Below are positions 10,766 through 19,602 of a stretch of 64,000 nt of DNA, one piece after another; position 1 is the first letter of the stretch; each line of letters begins with the position of its first letter. A program made the position numbers and the translations under genes. The notes under the pieces were generated by a model that made no database searches, was not told where the DNA came from, and worked only from the letters and a program-made list of their open reading frames with translations. This stretch comes from Acinetobacter sp. ANC 4173 (GTDB lineage: Bacteria; Pseudomonadota; Gammaproteobacteria; Pseudomonadales; Moraxellaceae): NCBI RefSeq assembly GCF_004331255.1, contig NZ_SJOF01000002.1, positions 248,001 to 312,000 of the forward strand, written 5' to 3'.

Positions 10766-12088
10766 TTAACCACCAAAAAATGTAAATTTAATTGCCCAAA
10801 GCACTGCAACAATCCAAACCATATAAGGAACAGTTGATGCTTTGCCTGTACATAATTTAATTAACGCATAGCTAATAAAGCCCATCGCAATACCATCTGC
10901 AATTGAGTATGAAAATGGCATAAATACGATAGTTAGGAATGCAGGTACAGCTTCAGTAATATCATCCCATTCAATATGGGTAATCCCCTGAATCATCAAC
11001 ACACCCACAAATAACAATGCAGGAGCTGTTGCAAAACCAGGTACAGATTGTGCCAATGGAGCTAAAAACAAACACAAGATAAATAAAATACCAACCACAA
11101 CAGCTGTAAGACCTGTACGACCACCTGCTGCTACCCCTGCTGAAGATTCAATATAAGGCGTGGTTGATGACGTACCTAATGCAGCACCTGCAACAATAGC
11201 GGTTGAGTCAGCAAATAATGCTTTTTTCAAGCGAGGTAATTTACCATCTTGAAGTAAGCCAGCACGATGCGCAACACCTACTAATGTACCTGTTGAGTCA
11301 AATAAGTCCACCAAGAAGAAGACAAAAATGACACCCACTAAACTTGCGGTAAATAAGCCTTCAAAATCCATCTGTAAGAATGTTGGTGCAATTGAAGGAA
11401 TTTCTCCTACAACACCTTTGAATTCGCTTAACCCCATCATGGTAGAAATTGCTGTCAGCACTAAAATACTGATAATAATCGCACCACGTACTTTAAACTG
11501 GTGGAGTACCACAATCATTAAGAATCCAAACAACGTCAACAGTACTGTCGGTTGCTTAAGATCACCTAAACCAACCAGTGTTGCTGGATTATCAACAATA
11601 ATGCCTGAGTTCTTTAACGCAATCAGCGCTAGGAACAAACCAATACCACCGCCAATCGCAAACTTAAGCGACATTGGAATTGCATTGACAATCGCTTCAC
11701 GGATTTTAAACATGCTAATGGCAATAAAAACTAAACCAGAAACAAATACTGCTGCCAAAGCGGTTTGCCACGGCACACCCATCCCCATACAAACAGAATA
11801 GGTAAAGTAGGCGTTAAGTCCCATACCAGGTGCTAAAGCAATTGGATAGTTCGCAATAATCCCCATCACTAAACAGCCAATCGCTGCAGCGAGACATGTT
11901 GCGACAAAGACAGCTCCATGATCCATCCCTGTTTCGGATAAAATCATTGGATTAACAATAATGATGTAGCACATGGTTAAAAATGTGGTTACACCTGCAA
12001 GAACTTCAGTACGAAAAGTCGTCTTGTTTTCGCTTAGTTTAAATAAGCGTTCAAGTACGTTTTCTGAAGATGGATTAGGAGTCGTCAT
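10766..12088 (-). CDS. NCS2 family adenine/guanine/hypoxanthine permease
   Basis: A 440-aa membrane transporter with about 12 hydrophobic segments. APGMGLNAYFTYSVC and GTSSTTPYIESSAGVAAGGRTGLTA are signatures of the AzgA/PbuG/AdeP branch of NCS2 purine transporters; FVFFLVDLFDSTGTLVGVA is also typical. It imports purine bases by proton symport. The adjacent adenine deaminase suggests adenine or hypoxanthine as substrate. Confidence 0.93.
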   Translation of the reverse strand: MTTPNPSSENVLERLFKLSENKTTFRTEVLAGVTTFLTMCYIIIVNPMILSETGMDHGAVFVATCLAAAIGCLVMGIIANYPIALAPGMGLNAYFTYSVCMGMGVPWQTALAAVFVSGLVFIAISMFKIREAIVNAIPMSLKFAIGGGIGLFLALIALKNSGIIVDNPATLVGLGDLKQPTVLLTLFGFLMIVVLHQFKVRGAIIISILVLTAISTMMGLSEFKGVVGEIPSIAPTFLQMDFEGLFTASLVGVIFVFFLVDLFDSTGTLVGVAHRAGLLQDGKLPRLKKALFADSTAIVAGAALGTSSTTPYIESSAGVAAGGRTGLTAVVVGILFILCLFLAPLAQSVPGFATAPALLFVGVLMIQGITHIEWDDITEAVPAFLTIVFMPFSYSIADGIAMGFISYALIKLCTGKASTVPYMVWIVAVLWAIKFTFFGG

Positions 12089-12110
12089 GACCTAGCCCCT
12101 GTAAAAAAAC

Positions 12111-12116
12111 ATTATA
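12111..12116 (-). promoter_or_regulatory. -10 element of the purine permease gene
   Basis: On the minus strand a perfect TATAAT sits 22 bp before the ATG, giving a leader of roughly 16 nt. No good -35 is seen, so an activator may be needed. The short leader argues against a purine riboswitch. Confidence 0.5.
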
Positions 12117-12268
12117 CCAAAATTCCGAATTGGGCTAAAAATTAAACTTTTTGCCATTTGATTCTCGAAATTTAAAGCAATGGGTATGCCAAATATCCAA
12201 TGCCTTTTTTTAAGCTAAACAAGGAAACTGTCGTTGCCAAACATAAGGCTTCCTCATATAAGTAAACG

Positions 12269-12293
12269 AAAAAAGCTGCATATATTATGCAGC
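12269..12293 (-). terminator. Minus-strand terminator
   Basis: GCTGCATA pairs with TATGCAGC and, on the minus strand, is followed by six T residues. It ends a transcript coming from the small gene at 12480 or from within the intervening 190 bp. No other feature is seen in 12294-12479. Confidence 0.7.
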
Positions 12294-12479
12294 CTTAACA
12301 CTTATACTTTTTAAATCAATAGCTTAAATAAAAAACATAAACATTTCTTTAAATTCGGCGTGGATTATAACATATTGATTTTCACGTTGTTTCTAGAATT
12401 TACGCATGCCATAGGCTACGCCTAAAAAATGAGATGCAAGTAAATTTAAATCTTTAATTACAAAAAAGAATTCATACTG

Positions 12480-12674
12480 CTATTGATCTTTTTTTCTAAA
12501 AATATTTTTTGATTGAGCATCAGCCTCAATTTGCTGTAACGAACTGTGCGCTTCATTTATCAAACGGTCAATTTTTTGCTTCTGCCTGCTCTCAGATTCG
12601 TAATATACACTCAATCCTAAGATACAGACTAACAATAGAAACACAGGTATAAGGAACTTTTTCATTATAATCAA
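12480..12674 (-). CDS. Small single-span membrane protein
   Basis: 64 aa (61 from the second Met). KKFLIPVFLLLVCILGLSVYY is a hydrophobic N-terminal anchor or signal, then a charged helical tail rich in Gln and Lys. There is no recognised family. An A+T-rich promoter-like stretch lies upstream and a terminator about 190 bp downstream. Confidence 0.45.
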   Translation of the reverse strand: MIIMKKFLIPVFLLLVCILGLSVYYESESRQKQKIDRLINEAHSSLQQIEADAQSKNIFRKKDQ

Positions 12675-13341
12675 ATAATTTTTTAATTATTGGTAAAATA
12701 TACACTATATTTTTTTCTGGTTCACTTTGTTTCAGACCAATAGAACAAACTTAGTTTAAATTTATATTTTTCAATTACTTAAAAATAATTTTGTAATTTA
12801 CTACATTCATACACGATGTATTGCGCCAGCAACTTCTAACTGCAAAATTGTGCTCGCTTAACTTGATTTTAAGGTTAGCAACAATTTATTTATGCATTAT
12901 TATTCAATAGCTTAATTCTTCCAATAAACTCTGTTTATATTTCTCTCATAAAAATCTGATTATGGATCTTCATATATTGTTTACGAAACATTCACTGAAC
13001 GGATTTGAGTCAGAATTATGTAATCTTCAAAAACTGAAGAAACATAATTCAATTTAGCAAATACAAACTCTAAATGCTCTATTTAGTACTTATTCTAACA
13101 ATAGTATAAGCTGACTATCATATTGTTTCTGACCTGACTCCCCCTCCCCCCGTCCAAAAAAGTTAAATCCTTTAGAAGTGGCAATATACGGGTACATATT
13201 GTTAAAAACATTAATTTCTTAAATAGACTCATGTTTGAATATATCTAGTTGGCAAAGAAGTATTGTACTGCTTAATCTTGACTTTAGACTTACTCTATAG
13301 TTTTTAATCTAATCACCAACTTCAAATTGAAAATATAAATC
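12675..13341. other. Gene-free A+T-rich stretch
   Basis: No open frame is supported. It contains one interrupted hairpin (about 13013-13050, GAATTATGT with ACATAATTC enclosing CTTCA/TGAAG) and an unusual C-rich run (CCCCCTCCCCCC near 13141). It marks the change from core genes to the mobile-element scrapyard. Confidence 0.5.
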
Positions 13342-14052
13342 ATGGAAAAATATCTTAAAGAAACACCACTACTTGATTATAACCACCCATCAATCAAAAA
13401 TTTAATTCAAGAAAAAAAGTGGTGCAAGTTGAATAATATTGAACAAGTGAAGCAGATTTATAACTTTGTTAGAGATGAGATTCAATTTGGCTATAATTTA
13501 AAGGACTCAATTCCAGCCTCCGCTGTTTTGAATGATGGTTACGGTCAATGTAATACTAAAGCGACTTTATTGATGGCTTTATTAAGAGCCGTCAAAATTC
13601 CGACCCGATTACATGGCTTCACCATCAATAAAAGCTTACAAAAAGGGGCTATAGACGGTATTTGGTACATGCTATCTCCCCAAAATATTCTGCATAGTTG
13701 GGTGGAAGTCTATATCAATGAAAATTGGTTTATTTTAGAAGGAGTAATTCTGGATAAAGCGTACTTAACAAATCTCCAAAAAATGTATAAAAGCTCTTCA
13801 AATACTTTTTGTGGATTTGGTGTCTTTACACAGAATTTTGCAAATCCGCCTATAGACTGGAATTTAAGTCATACATATATTCAGGATAAAGGGATTAATC
13901 AAGATTTTGGAATATTTGATAGCCCTGATGATTTTTATAACCAACATCAGCAACAACTTAGTTTTATTCAAGGGATAATGTTCAAAAATATAGTCAGACA
14001 TTTAATAAATAAAAATGTTGATAATATTAGGAATGCTAAGATTACCGAGTAG
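13342..14052 (+). CDS. Transglutaminase-like cysteine peptidase domain protein
   Basis: A 236-aa cytoplasmic protein with no signal peptide. Cys70 in NDGYGQCNTKATLLMALLRA, His118 in LHSWVEVYI and an acidic residue in ILEGVILD fit the Cys-His-Asp/Glu triad of the transglutaminase-like superfamily. NFVRDEIQFGYN before the Cys is also typical. In bacteria such proteins are usually peptidases or amide hydrolases. It stands alone between gene-poor stretches and is flanked by transposase debris, so it may be acquired. Confidence 0.75.
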   Translation: MEKYLKETPLLDYNHPSIKNLIQEKKWCKLNNIEQVKQIYNFVRDEIQFGYNLKDSIPASAVLNDGYGQCNTKATLLMALLRAVKIPTRLHGFTINKSLQKGAIDGIWYMLSPQNILHSWVEVYINENWFILEGVILDKAYLTNLQKMYKSSSNTFCGFGVFTQNFANPPIDWNLSHTYIQDKGINQDFGIFDSPDDFYNQHQQQLSFIQGIMFKNIVRHLINKNVDNIRNAKITE

Positions 14053-14279
14053 CTGCATTCAGTTAGCATATATGTAGATATTTCTATGAAAATATGGCTT
14101 TTTGAAAGTTAGTATTATTCTTATATGTTTGATTCATAGCCATCCTTTCAATATCATTGGTGTTTATGAACACAGAAATACAATTGCGACTTGTATGAGT
14201 TAAATTATTTAAAGAAACCACAAATACAGATCTAGTTTACCGGAGATGTATATTTCTAGACCAATGTTACGCAAGGGCC

Positions 14280-14804
14280 TGAAAACAATATTCTGCGCAA
14301 GGTCTTGATGGATTAAGTCCCTAGAGTGAATATCCTTTAAAATCTCTAAATACTCAAGTCAATGCGGAACCAGAAGCCTTAATATTAGAAATGCGCCCGG
14401 CTAGAAATCTTGGTACTCGACGTTTAACAGAGTTGATGAGACTGTATCAAGTCTCATTGTTCTTAGTGACTATCCATAAGGTACTATCCACTCACTAAGT
14501 CAAACCGATTAAAAAACTCTGTCATAAAGTAATTTTCATTCGTCATGAACGTTCACTATCAGGCGATAGAATTCAAATGAATCCCGATACAGTACAGATA
14601 TATCGATGGCTGCACACGATATTGTGTTTAAGACTATATAAACACCGAAAAACAGCGAATACTTTCGACTTTTTAAACTGCGAAATTAAAGAAATACTCT
14701 TCTCAGATGAGGTCCAAATACAATACAACTCAGCGAATGAACACATTCAACATGCTCATTACAAGAGAGATTTAGAGATCGTCAAATTAAAACAATCTCT
14801 ATGA
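14280..14804 (+). pseudogene. IS481-family transposase remnant
   Basis: One reading frame carries transposase similarity from about 14298 (QGLDGLSP) through EALILEMRPARNLGTRRLTE, VTIHKVLSTH-stop-VKPIKKL and RHERSLSGDRIQM to TANTFDFLN. The GDRIQM block (normally GDRIQMDT) is the start of the integrase catalytic core. At least two in-frame stops (near 14322 and 14493) and a lost N-terminus show that it is dead. No terminal repeats were found. Confidence 0.7.
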
Positions 14805-14810
14805 TATAAA

Positions 14811-15068
14811 TTATTCCGCATAAAACTCTTCATTAGACATTAACCCTAAATAAGTAATACACGTTGCGAATATGTCCATAATTTGTGGATGCCCATTACT
14901 CTCTAGCCAATCTTTTCCCAGCATCGAAAAATGCTTCACCATGGCTGCATTAATGTTTTCATATTTCTCCTCCATTGGAAGGAACACAACATGATTCTTA
15001 GGAATTGGATTGCTATCTTGTAAAAAATTCAAGTTAACCATGTACCAGTGTAATTTGTTCGTTGTCAT
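14811..15068 (-). CDS. Hypothetical protein, possible phage remnant
   Basis: 85 aa from the ATG at 15066-15068, which has GGAG at the proper distance; a longer frame starts at 15092. It begins MTTNKLHWYMVNLNFLQDSN, is mixed polar and aromatic, and has no signal or membrane span. It is not recognised. The setting between transposase debris and phage late-promoter relics suggests a mobile origin. Confidence 0.45.
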   Translation of the reverse strand: MTTNKLHWYMVNLNFLQDSNPIPKNHVVFLPMEEKYENINAAMVKHFSMLGKDWLESNGHPQIMDIFATCITYLGLMSNEEFYAE

Positions 15069-15231
15069 TTTTATTCTCCAATCATTAGCCAATAATTTTT
15101 AATATTATACGACGATCAATTAGTTCTTGATTTATTTGCTTGTAACTTCCTTTGAAACTTAGCAAATTTTTAAATATCAATAGCTTAAAAAAACAGAAGC
15201 AAGTTGAGTGATCAAAACTCCAAGTAAAATA

Positions 15232-15423
15232 TTAGGCAACTGTATATACGGCCAAAATACGTAATTGCTTATTTTTAGCTAGTTTTCTCATCATTCTTAC
15301 ACCCCCACATAAAATAAACCTATATTTAGCAGTATGTTTGTCACCATCAAGACTATTACAATTAAAGTGAAAGTGCAGAATATTTTCACAAAACTTTCTG
15401 GTTTTTAAGTTTATAGCTTCCAT
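15232..15423 (-). pseudogene. Relic of prophage small membrane genes
   Basis: The region is a diverged copy of 34441-34628 in the intact prophage. MRKLAKNKQLRI matches MEKLAKNKELRI of the 46-aa gene there. The frame upstream corresponds to the 43-aa gene after frameshifts, so the two are now fused in one meaningless frame of 63 codons. It is decayed debris of another P2-like phage. Confidence 0.6.
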
Positions 15424-15579
15424 TGTTACGCCTAGAAACTTAACTAATATTGAGTATTGTTATGACTCATGTTTTTGATCCTTACTTCATCTAAAGGTGA
15501 GAAATATGAAGCCAAGAATTGCCGTTTTTTGCTTTTGTACTTATTACTCCGTTTTCCTCGCTCAGATCATTCTTGAAGA

Positions 15580-15602
15580 TTTGTCGCATCCCCTCTTACA
15601 AA
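15580..15602 (+). promoter_or_regulatory. Orphan Ogr-type late promoter site, copy A
   Basis: TTTGTC-N11-TACAAA with the central GCATCCCCTCT. It differs from the prophage scaffold-gene site by one base. It lies in DNA similar to the prophage segment 35030-35128 (AAGCCAAGAATTGCCGTT upstream), but no capsid gene follows. Confidence 0.65.
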
Positions 15603-15692
15603 AAGGTTTCTTTAAAGACTTCTTGTGAACATTTCATATGAGAAAAATTCAACCAGCTCAGTTATGGTTTTTTAGAATTCTTCTTTCAAAAA

Positions 15693-15728
15693 ATAATGCT
15701 CAGATAATTTCCATCATCTGAGCATTAT
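15693..15728 (-). terminator. Terminator of the 80-aa gene
   Basis: ATAATGCTCAGAT pairs perfectly with ATCTGAGCATTAT around a 10-nt loop and ends in a T-run on the minus strand. Confidence 0.8.
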
Positions 15729-15748
15729 GAGTAGTTTAAATAATTAAT

Positions 15749-15991
15749 TTAATTCAGTTTTGAAACATAAATTTCGTAATGCGGATTTGTATACTTATTT
15801 GAAATCACTTCATCTATTACGTATTTTTCAACAATTCCATCGGGCAATGAATGGTGAAGAAAATCTCCCTCTTCAACTGGTATTTTGATGTCTTTACTAG
15901 TAATCATTATTGACTGAACGATACAATATTTTAAAACTAACTCCTCTCCTGTACCATTTTTTATTAATTTTAAATCTATTCTATTCATCAC
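15749..15991 (-). CDS. Hypothetical small protein
   Basis: 80 aa (79 from the ATG at 15988; the GTG before it has AAGGAG eight bases upstream). It has no signal or span: RIDLKLIKNGTGEELVLKYC, then EEGDFLHHSLPDGIVEKYVIDEV. Not recognised. A clean ribosome site and a strong terminator suggest a live gene. It sits between two relic phage promoter copies, so it is probably phage cargo. Confidence 0.6.
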   Translation of the reverse strand: MMNRIDLKLIKNGTGEELVLKYCIVQSIMITSKDIKIPVEEGDFLHHSLPDGIVEKYVIDEVISNKYTNPHYEIYVSKLN

Positions 15992-16189
15992 TTTAGGTCT
16001 CCTTTAAGTGATTAATTTATTCTAGATAAATCATTATGATTATTAGCATTTTGACATTGGCCTGTAAAGAAAAACTCCTCTCAGCCTGAACAGATATTGT
16101 TTCATTTTGTTTATTAAATTTTACTATTCGGTCTAATTATAGAAATACTAGTTTGAAAGCATAATTTTACTTTATATATTTAGAGCGAC

Positions 16190-16350
16190 TGGTCTTTTTG
16201 ATGATTTATTTATGTGACTTTTACTCAGTTTTCGACTCAAATCATGTCTTGTGATTTGTAGTATCCCCTCTTACAAATCCAATTTATTTACTCATATCGT
16301 CGGGCTTTTGATGATGCTCATTATTTGATGAGTAAATTCTAGAACGGTTA
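16190..16350 (+). repeat. Relic copy B of the prophage scaffold-gene promoter region, with an Ogr site at 16255-16277
   Basis: TTTGTAGTATCCCCTCTTAC plus AAA (16255-16277) is followed by CAATTTATTTACT and ATGATGCTCATTATTTGATG, matching the DNA just before the capsid scaffold gene at 35120-35200. The gene itself is missing: after GAACGGTTAG the similarity ends. It is a second decayed copy, 675 bp from the first. Confidence 0.7.
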
Positions 16351-16466
16351 GTCTCTTTTACTGTAGACCATGACGGATACGAACCCATTACTACCACGCT
16401 GCCTAGGTTAAATAGCCACCGATTTTGTAGACACCTTTTAGTTAGATAAAATGGCTAATTAACGAG

Positions 16467-16736
16467 GTGCTTAACCCTGAAAAATTCAAAATTGAAGCAG
16501 TAAAACAGGTCACAGAGAAAGCTCATAGTGTTGCTGATGTCGCAACACGTTTAGGTACGACTACACATAGTTTGTATGTCTGGATTAAACGCTATGATCC
16601 TCAACAGCCCAGAACAACAGAATCTACTGATCCAAGTGCAGAATTGGCAAAGTTAAAAAAAGATCTGCAAAGGGTCACTGAAGAAAGAGACATATTAACA
16701 AAGGCCGCGGTGTACTTCGCAAGCCAGTCCAAATGA
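16467..16736 (+). CDS. IS3-family transposase OrfA
   Basis: 89 aa with a helix-turn-helix (FKIEAVKQVTEKAHSVADVATRL, then TTHSLYVWIKRY) and a leucine-zipper tail (LAKLKKDLQRVTEERDILTKAA). It binds the element's ends and is normally fused to OrfB by a -1 frameshift. GTG start after AACGAG. Confidence 0.85.
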   Translation: MLNPEKFKIEAVKQVTEKAHSVADVATRLGTTTHSLYVWIKRYDPQQPRTTESTDPSAELAKLKKDLQRVTEERDILTKAAVYFASQSK

Positions 16737-17601
16737 GGTATGCCTTTATTCAGGACAATCAGCACTACGGCCTGTCCGTCGTTTATGTTCAACTCTGGAT
16801 GTTCATCACAGTGGTTATTATGCATGGTCAAAGCAACCCACCAGTAAAACTGTGAAGAAGCAGCAACAGCTTTCAGGATTGATTAAACAATTCTGGCTGG
16901 AATCTGGCGGAGTCTACGGTTATCGCAAGATTCACTGTGATTTGAAAGATGTTGGTGAAAATTGTGGTATCAATCGAGTATATCGGCTCATGAAGGCGAA
17001 TGGTCTTCAATCACAGCGTGGCTATCGCAAACATAGAGCTCATGCTGGCACTCCAGCTGTCGTGGCAGCAAACACTTTAGACCGACGATTTAATCCAACT
17101 CATCCCAACCAGCTGTGGGTGACAGATATTACCTATTCCATATTCATGAAGGATGGTTGTATCTTTCAGTTGTGATTGACCTGTTTTCACGTCTTGTTGT
17201 TGGCTGGTCTATGAAATCCAGAATCACGACAGATCTGGTTTTAGATGCATTATTGATGGCTTTGTGGCGAAGAAACCCAAAGAACAAAGTCTTGATCCAT
17301 TCTGACCAAGGCAGCCAATACACCAGCCATGAATGGCAGACATTTCTCAAGCATCATAATCTTGAAAGTAGTATGAGTCGTAGAGAATTGCCATGACAAT
17401 GCTGTTGCAGGAAGCTTCTTCCAGCTATTAAAGTGGGAACGAATTAAGAAGAAAATATATGCATCAAGAACTGAAGCTAGGTCTGATATCTTTGAATATA
17501 TTGAGATGTTCTACAATTCAAAACGACGGCATGGTTCCAATGATCAGCGTTCTCCATTAGATTATGAAAAAGCCCATCAAAAGATGGTTAGGTCTGTCTA
17601 G
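16737..17601 (+). pseudogene. IS3-family transposase OrfB, frameshifted
   Basis: The DDE integrase core is recognisable in pieces: YAFIQDNQH, then SGLIKQFWLESGGVYGYRKIHCDL, LWVTDITY (first Asp), VLIHSDQGSQYTSHEW (second Asp) and NAVAESFFQLLKWERIKK (Glu). The pieces lie in different frames, with shifts near 16775, 17130 and 17385. The last is a small deletion in the SRRGNCHDN motif. No active transposase can be made. Confidence 0.85.
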
Positions 17602-17611
17602 AATTTTGGTG

Positions 17612-17960
17612 ACTATTCATTCATATAGTCCAATATCATTTAAAAAATCATTATAAGGTATAATATAAATACATTTAAATTAATAAAAAATCTTAAAAAT
17701 AAATCAAACAATATGATTTCTATAATTTAATTCTGGGAAATAAAATTATTTATATAAAAACACTTTAATTTTAAAAACTTAATTAAATAAATTTAAACAA
17801 AAAATATGACAAACCCATCACAAATAAAATTAAAATCAAAAATAACGGCTCAAAACATTTCTTTTAAACCAAAAAATACCAATAAAAATTTAATTTAGTA
17901 ACACTTAAAAAAACCTTTTTTCAACACATGATTTATATTAATAACTCTCGATACTTAATA
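17612..17960. other. Very A+T-rich gap upstream of the cytolysin gene
   Basis: No gene is seen. Several TATAAT-like boxes occur (for example AAGGTATAATATAAA near 17655), too many to choose a promoter. Such A+T-rich leaders are often bound by H-NS-like silencers (inference). Confidence 0.4.
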
Positions 17961-17972
17961 ATGAGATTAAAA

Positions 17973-18866
17973 ATGAATACTTCAGTAAACCCAGTAGACC
18001 CTATGGCAATTAGTGAGTTTGCAAAAGATGCAATAGAAAGTGTTGAAAAGGCCTTAGATGTTTATAATAAAGTTATTGATAATCTCATCCCTTGGGATAG
18101 CTATATCGAAACATGCAAAGAAATTGAACGGTTTAAATCAGATTATTCCAATGAAGCAGCCGATTTAGTCGGTCAAGCAAAGACATTATTATTAGATTCA
18201 CAAGATGCTTATTTCAACTCCACACAATGTATTTATAAATGGTGCGGAATCACTTTAAATTTAGTTCCTATATATATAAAGAATCTTGATGCTGGCACCA
18301 ATCTAGATGCACAACGTGCAATTCTAAAACAGGTAATCACTATAGGAATTAAGAATATCGAGGATTCTATAGAAAATTTAAATAAAAGTTCCGAATCATT
18401 TAACCAACTTACAGGAAAGCTTACGAGCCTAGGAGTACGCTTAGATAGCGATTTTGACACCAAAAGTGCATATTTCAATCGCAGAATCGATGATCTTAGA
18501 AAAAAAGCATATGGAGGTGCAGCTGCTGGAGCAATACTTGGACCTTTTGGCTTAATCATATCTTATTCAATCGCTTCAGGTGTTTTAGAAGGTAAATTAA
18601 TTCCTGAACTTAAAAAACAACTTGAAGGAGTTAAAAAATTCTTCGAAGAATTAAACAAAAAAGTTGAGAACACTAAATCTAATATAGGTGGTGCAAAACA
18701 AACAATTAAAGATGAAATACAATCTATAAGTGACCTAGAAACAACTTCTAGAACCATTGATTCATTGGTTGAGTTTGACACTAGCCTTAAAGATGAAATG
18801 ATTACTTTATGCAACAGATTAATTGATCAATGCAATGCTTACCAAAAACGTCATGGCCGCAAGTAA
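17973..18866 (+). CDS. ClyA/HlyE family pore-forming cytolysin
   Basis: 297 aa, close to E. coli ClyA (HlyE, 303 aa) over the whole length as recalled. LDVYNKVIDNLIPWDSYIET, FKSDYSNEAADLVGQAKTLL and LDSQDAYF match the helix-bundle segments of ClyA. The membrane-inserting beta-tongue at residues 179-210 is almost unchanged: GPFGLIISYSIASGVLEG against GPFGLIISYSIAAGVVEG. Both redox cysteines have counterparts (Cys91 in YKWCGI, Cys287 in DQCNAYQKRHG); Cys48, Cys86 and Cys280 are extra. The C-terminus stops at QKRHGRK, about eight residues earlier than ClyA. There is no signal peptide, as in ClyA. The start at 17973 is chosen by homology; ATG 17961 is possible. It is followed 19 bp later by a secreted protein gene. 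Confidence 0.93.
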   Translation: MNTSVNPVDPMAISEFAKDAIESVEKALDVYNKVIDNLIPWDSYIETCKEIERFKSDYSNEAADLVGQAKTLLLDSQDAYFNSTQCIYKWCGITLNLVPIYIKNLDAGTNLDAQRAILKQVITIGIKNIEDSIENLNKSSESFNQLTGKLTSLGVRLDSDFDTKSAYFNRRIDDLRKKAYGGAAAGAILGPFGLIISYSIASGVLEGKLIPELKKQLEGVKKFFEELNKKVENTKSNIGGAKQTIKDEIQSISDLETTSRTIDSLVEFDTSLKDEMITLCNRLIDQCNAYQKRHGRK

Positions 18867-18885
18867 TTATATTAGAGGCGATATC

Positions 18886-19107
18886 ATGAAAGTATTATTT
18901 AATTCTATTTTATTATCTGTATTTATTTTAAACACACCAATCGCTCATGCAAATGGACCAAAAGGTGTTTGTTATAACAAATCAAACTGTGGAGGGAAAG
19001 TTATTAATCATAGTGTCGGAATGCACAATTGCAAACAACAAAGTGGTAAGAGTTGGTTTGGTTCCAAGGATAAAAACTCACCTGCTAAATGTCACAACCA
19101 CATATAA
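18886..19107 (+). CDS. Small secreted cysteine-containing protein next to the cytolysin
   Basis: 73 aa. A signal peptide, MKVLFNSILLSVFILNTPIAHA, is followed by a mature basic peptide of about 51 residues with four cysteines (GVCYNKSNC, MHNCKQ, AKCHNH) that could form two disulphides. AGAGG eight bases before the ATG fixes the start. It lies 19 bp after the cytolysin stop and is probably co-transcribed. I recognise no family. It might be an inhibitor, chaperone or second effector, but nothing in the sequence decides this. Confidence 0.7.
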   Translation: MKVLFNSILLSVFILNTPIAHANGPKGVCYNKSNCGGKVINHSVGMHNCKQQSGKSWFGSKDKNSPAKCHNHI

Positions 19108-19176
19108 TTTTTTAATAATTAAGGTACTCACAACCTTGGCTACTACTCTACAAAACTTATTTTATCATCCAAAACT

Positions 19177-19205
19177 AAGTGACTTATTCATAAAATAAGT
19201 CACTT
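19177..19205. terminator. Hairpin after the cytolysin operon
   Basis: AAGTGACTTATT pairs perfectly with AATAAGTCACTT across 5 nt. No T-run follows on the plus strand. Confidence 0.6.
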
Positions 19206-19243
19206 GCTCAATTATCCACGATCCATTAATTCCTTCTCGAACT

Positions 19244-19345
19244 TCACTCTTTTTTAAAGGCATCTTCATTATCTGGCTTGCTTAGCAATGGTGCAACGTA
19301 GTGCCAGTGGACAACGGCCTGTTTAATTATCGCGTTCATACTCAT
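19244..19345 (-). pseudogene. Truncated HigA-type antitoxin
   Basis: 33 codons reading MSMNAIIKQAVVHWHYVAPL, then LSKPDNEDAF, resemble the first part of HigA/XRE-type antitoxins that begin with an HW.Y..P....P..E.. block. The DNA-binding domain is missing. Confidence 0.55.
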
Positions 19346-19412
19346 CTTCCTTCCAATGACCTTTGTCATATTCTTTATGGGACAAGACATAACGGATATA
19401 CACAGGTTTTGC
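19323..19412 (-). pseudogene. C-terminal fragment of a HigB/RelE-type toxin
   Basis: AKPVYIRYVLSHKEYDKGHW followed by KEDEYERDN and a stop is the typical end of HigB-type mRNA interferases (IYIRxVLTHxEYDKGxW). An in-frame TAG precedes it and the N-terminus is gone. Its end overlaps the antitoxin start, as in intact higBA operons. Both partners are broken, so the pair is dead. Confidence 0.65.
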
Positions 19413-19602
19413 CTAATTCGAAAGATAGTGAAAAGATAAAGCACCTCACGGCGCTCTAATTTTTTCACATCTCACTAAATAAAAATTATTAGAAAAAAAT
19501 CACAAAAATTTGAAGTAATGAGACTAAATATGTAACAAAATGCAATAGCAGTACATAAAAAATACGATAGTATTTACATAATAATTACACTGGAGTTACA
19601 TC

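Larger units (their letters stand above)
16414..17614 (+). mobile_element. IS3-family insertion sequence, inactive
   Basis: About 1.2 kb, bounded by imperfect inverted repeats (16414-16433 and 17595-17614; CACC...TAGACA at the left and TGTCTA...GGTG at the right). It encodes the usual orfA and orfB arrangement, but orfB is frameshifted. No clear target-site duplication was found, so the exact ends are uncertain by a few bases. It lies directly upstream of the cytolysin gene, in the same direction. Confidence 0.75.

Noticed and set aside
12130..12270. Possible purine or xanthine riboswitch upstream of the NCS2 permease
   Set aside because: The hairpins there lie upstream of the likely TATAAT, outside the mRNA, and do not match a purine riboswitch core by eye.
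13137..13152. C-rich run as a G-quadruplex or regulatory element
   Set aside because: Only one C5 and one C6 block; not enough tracts for a quadruplex and no neighbouring gene that would use it.
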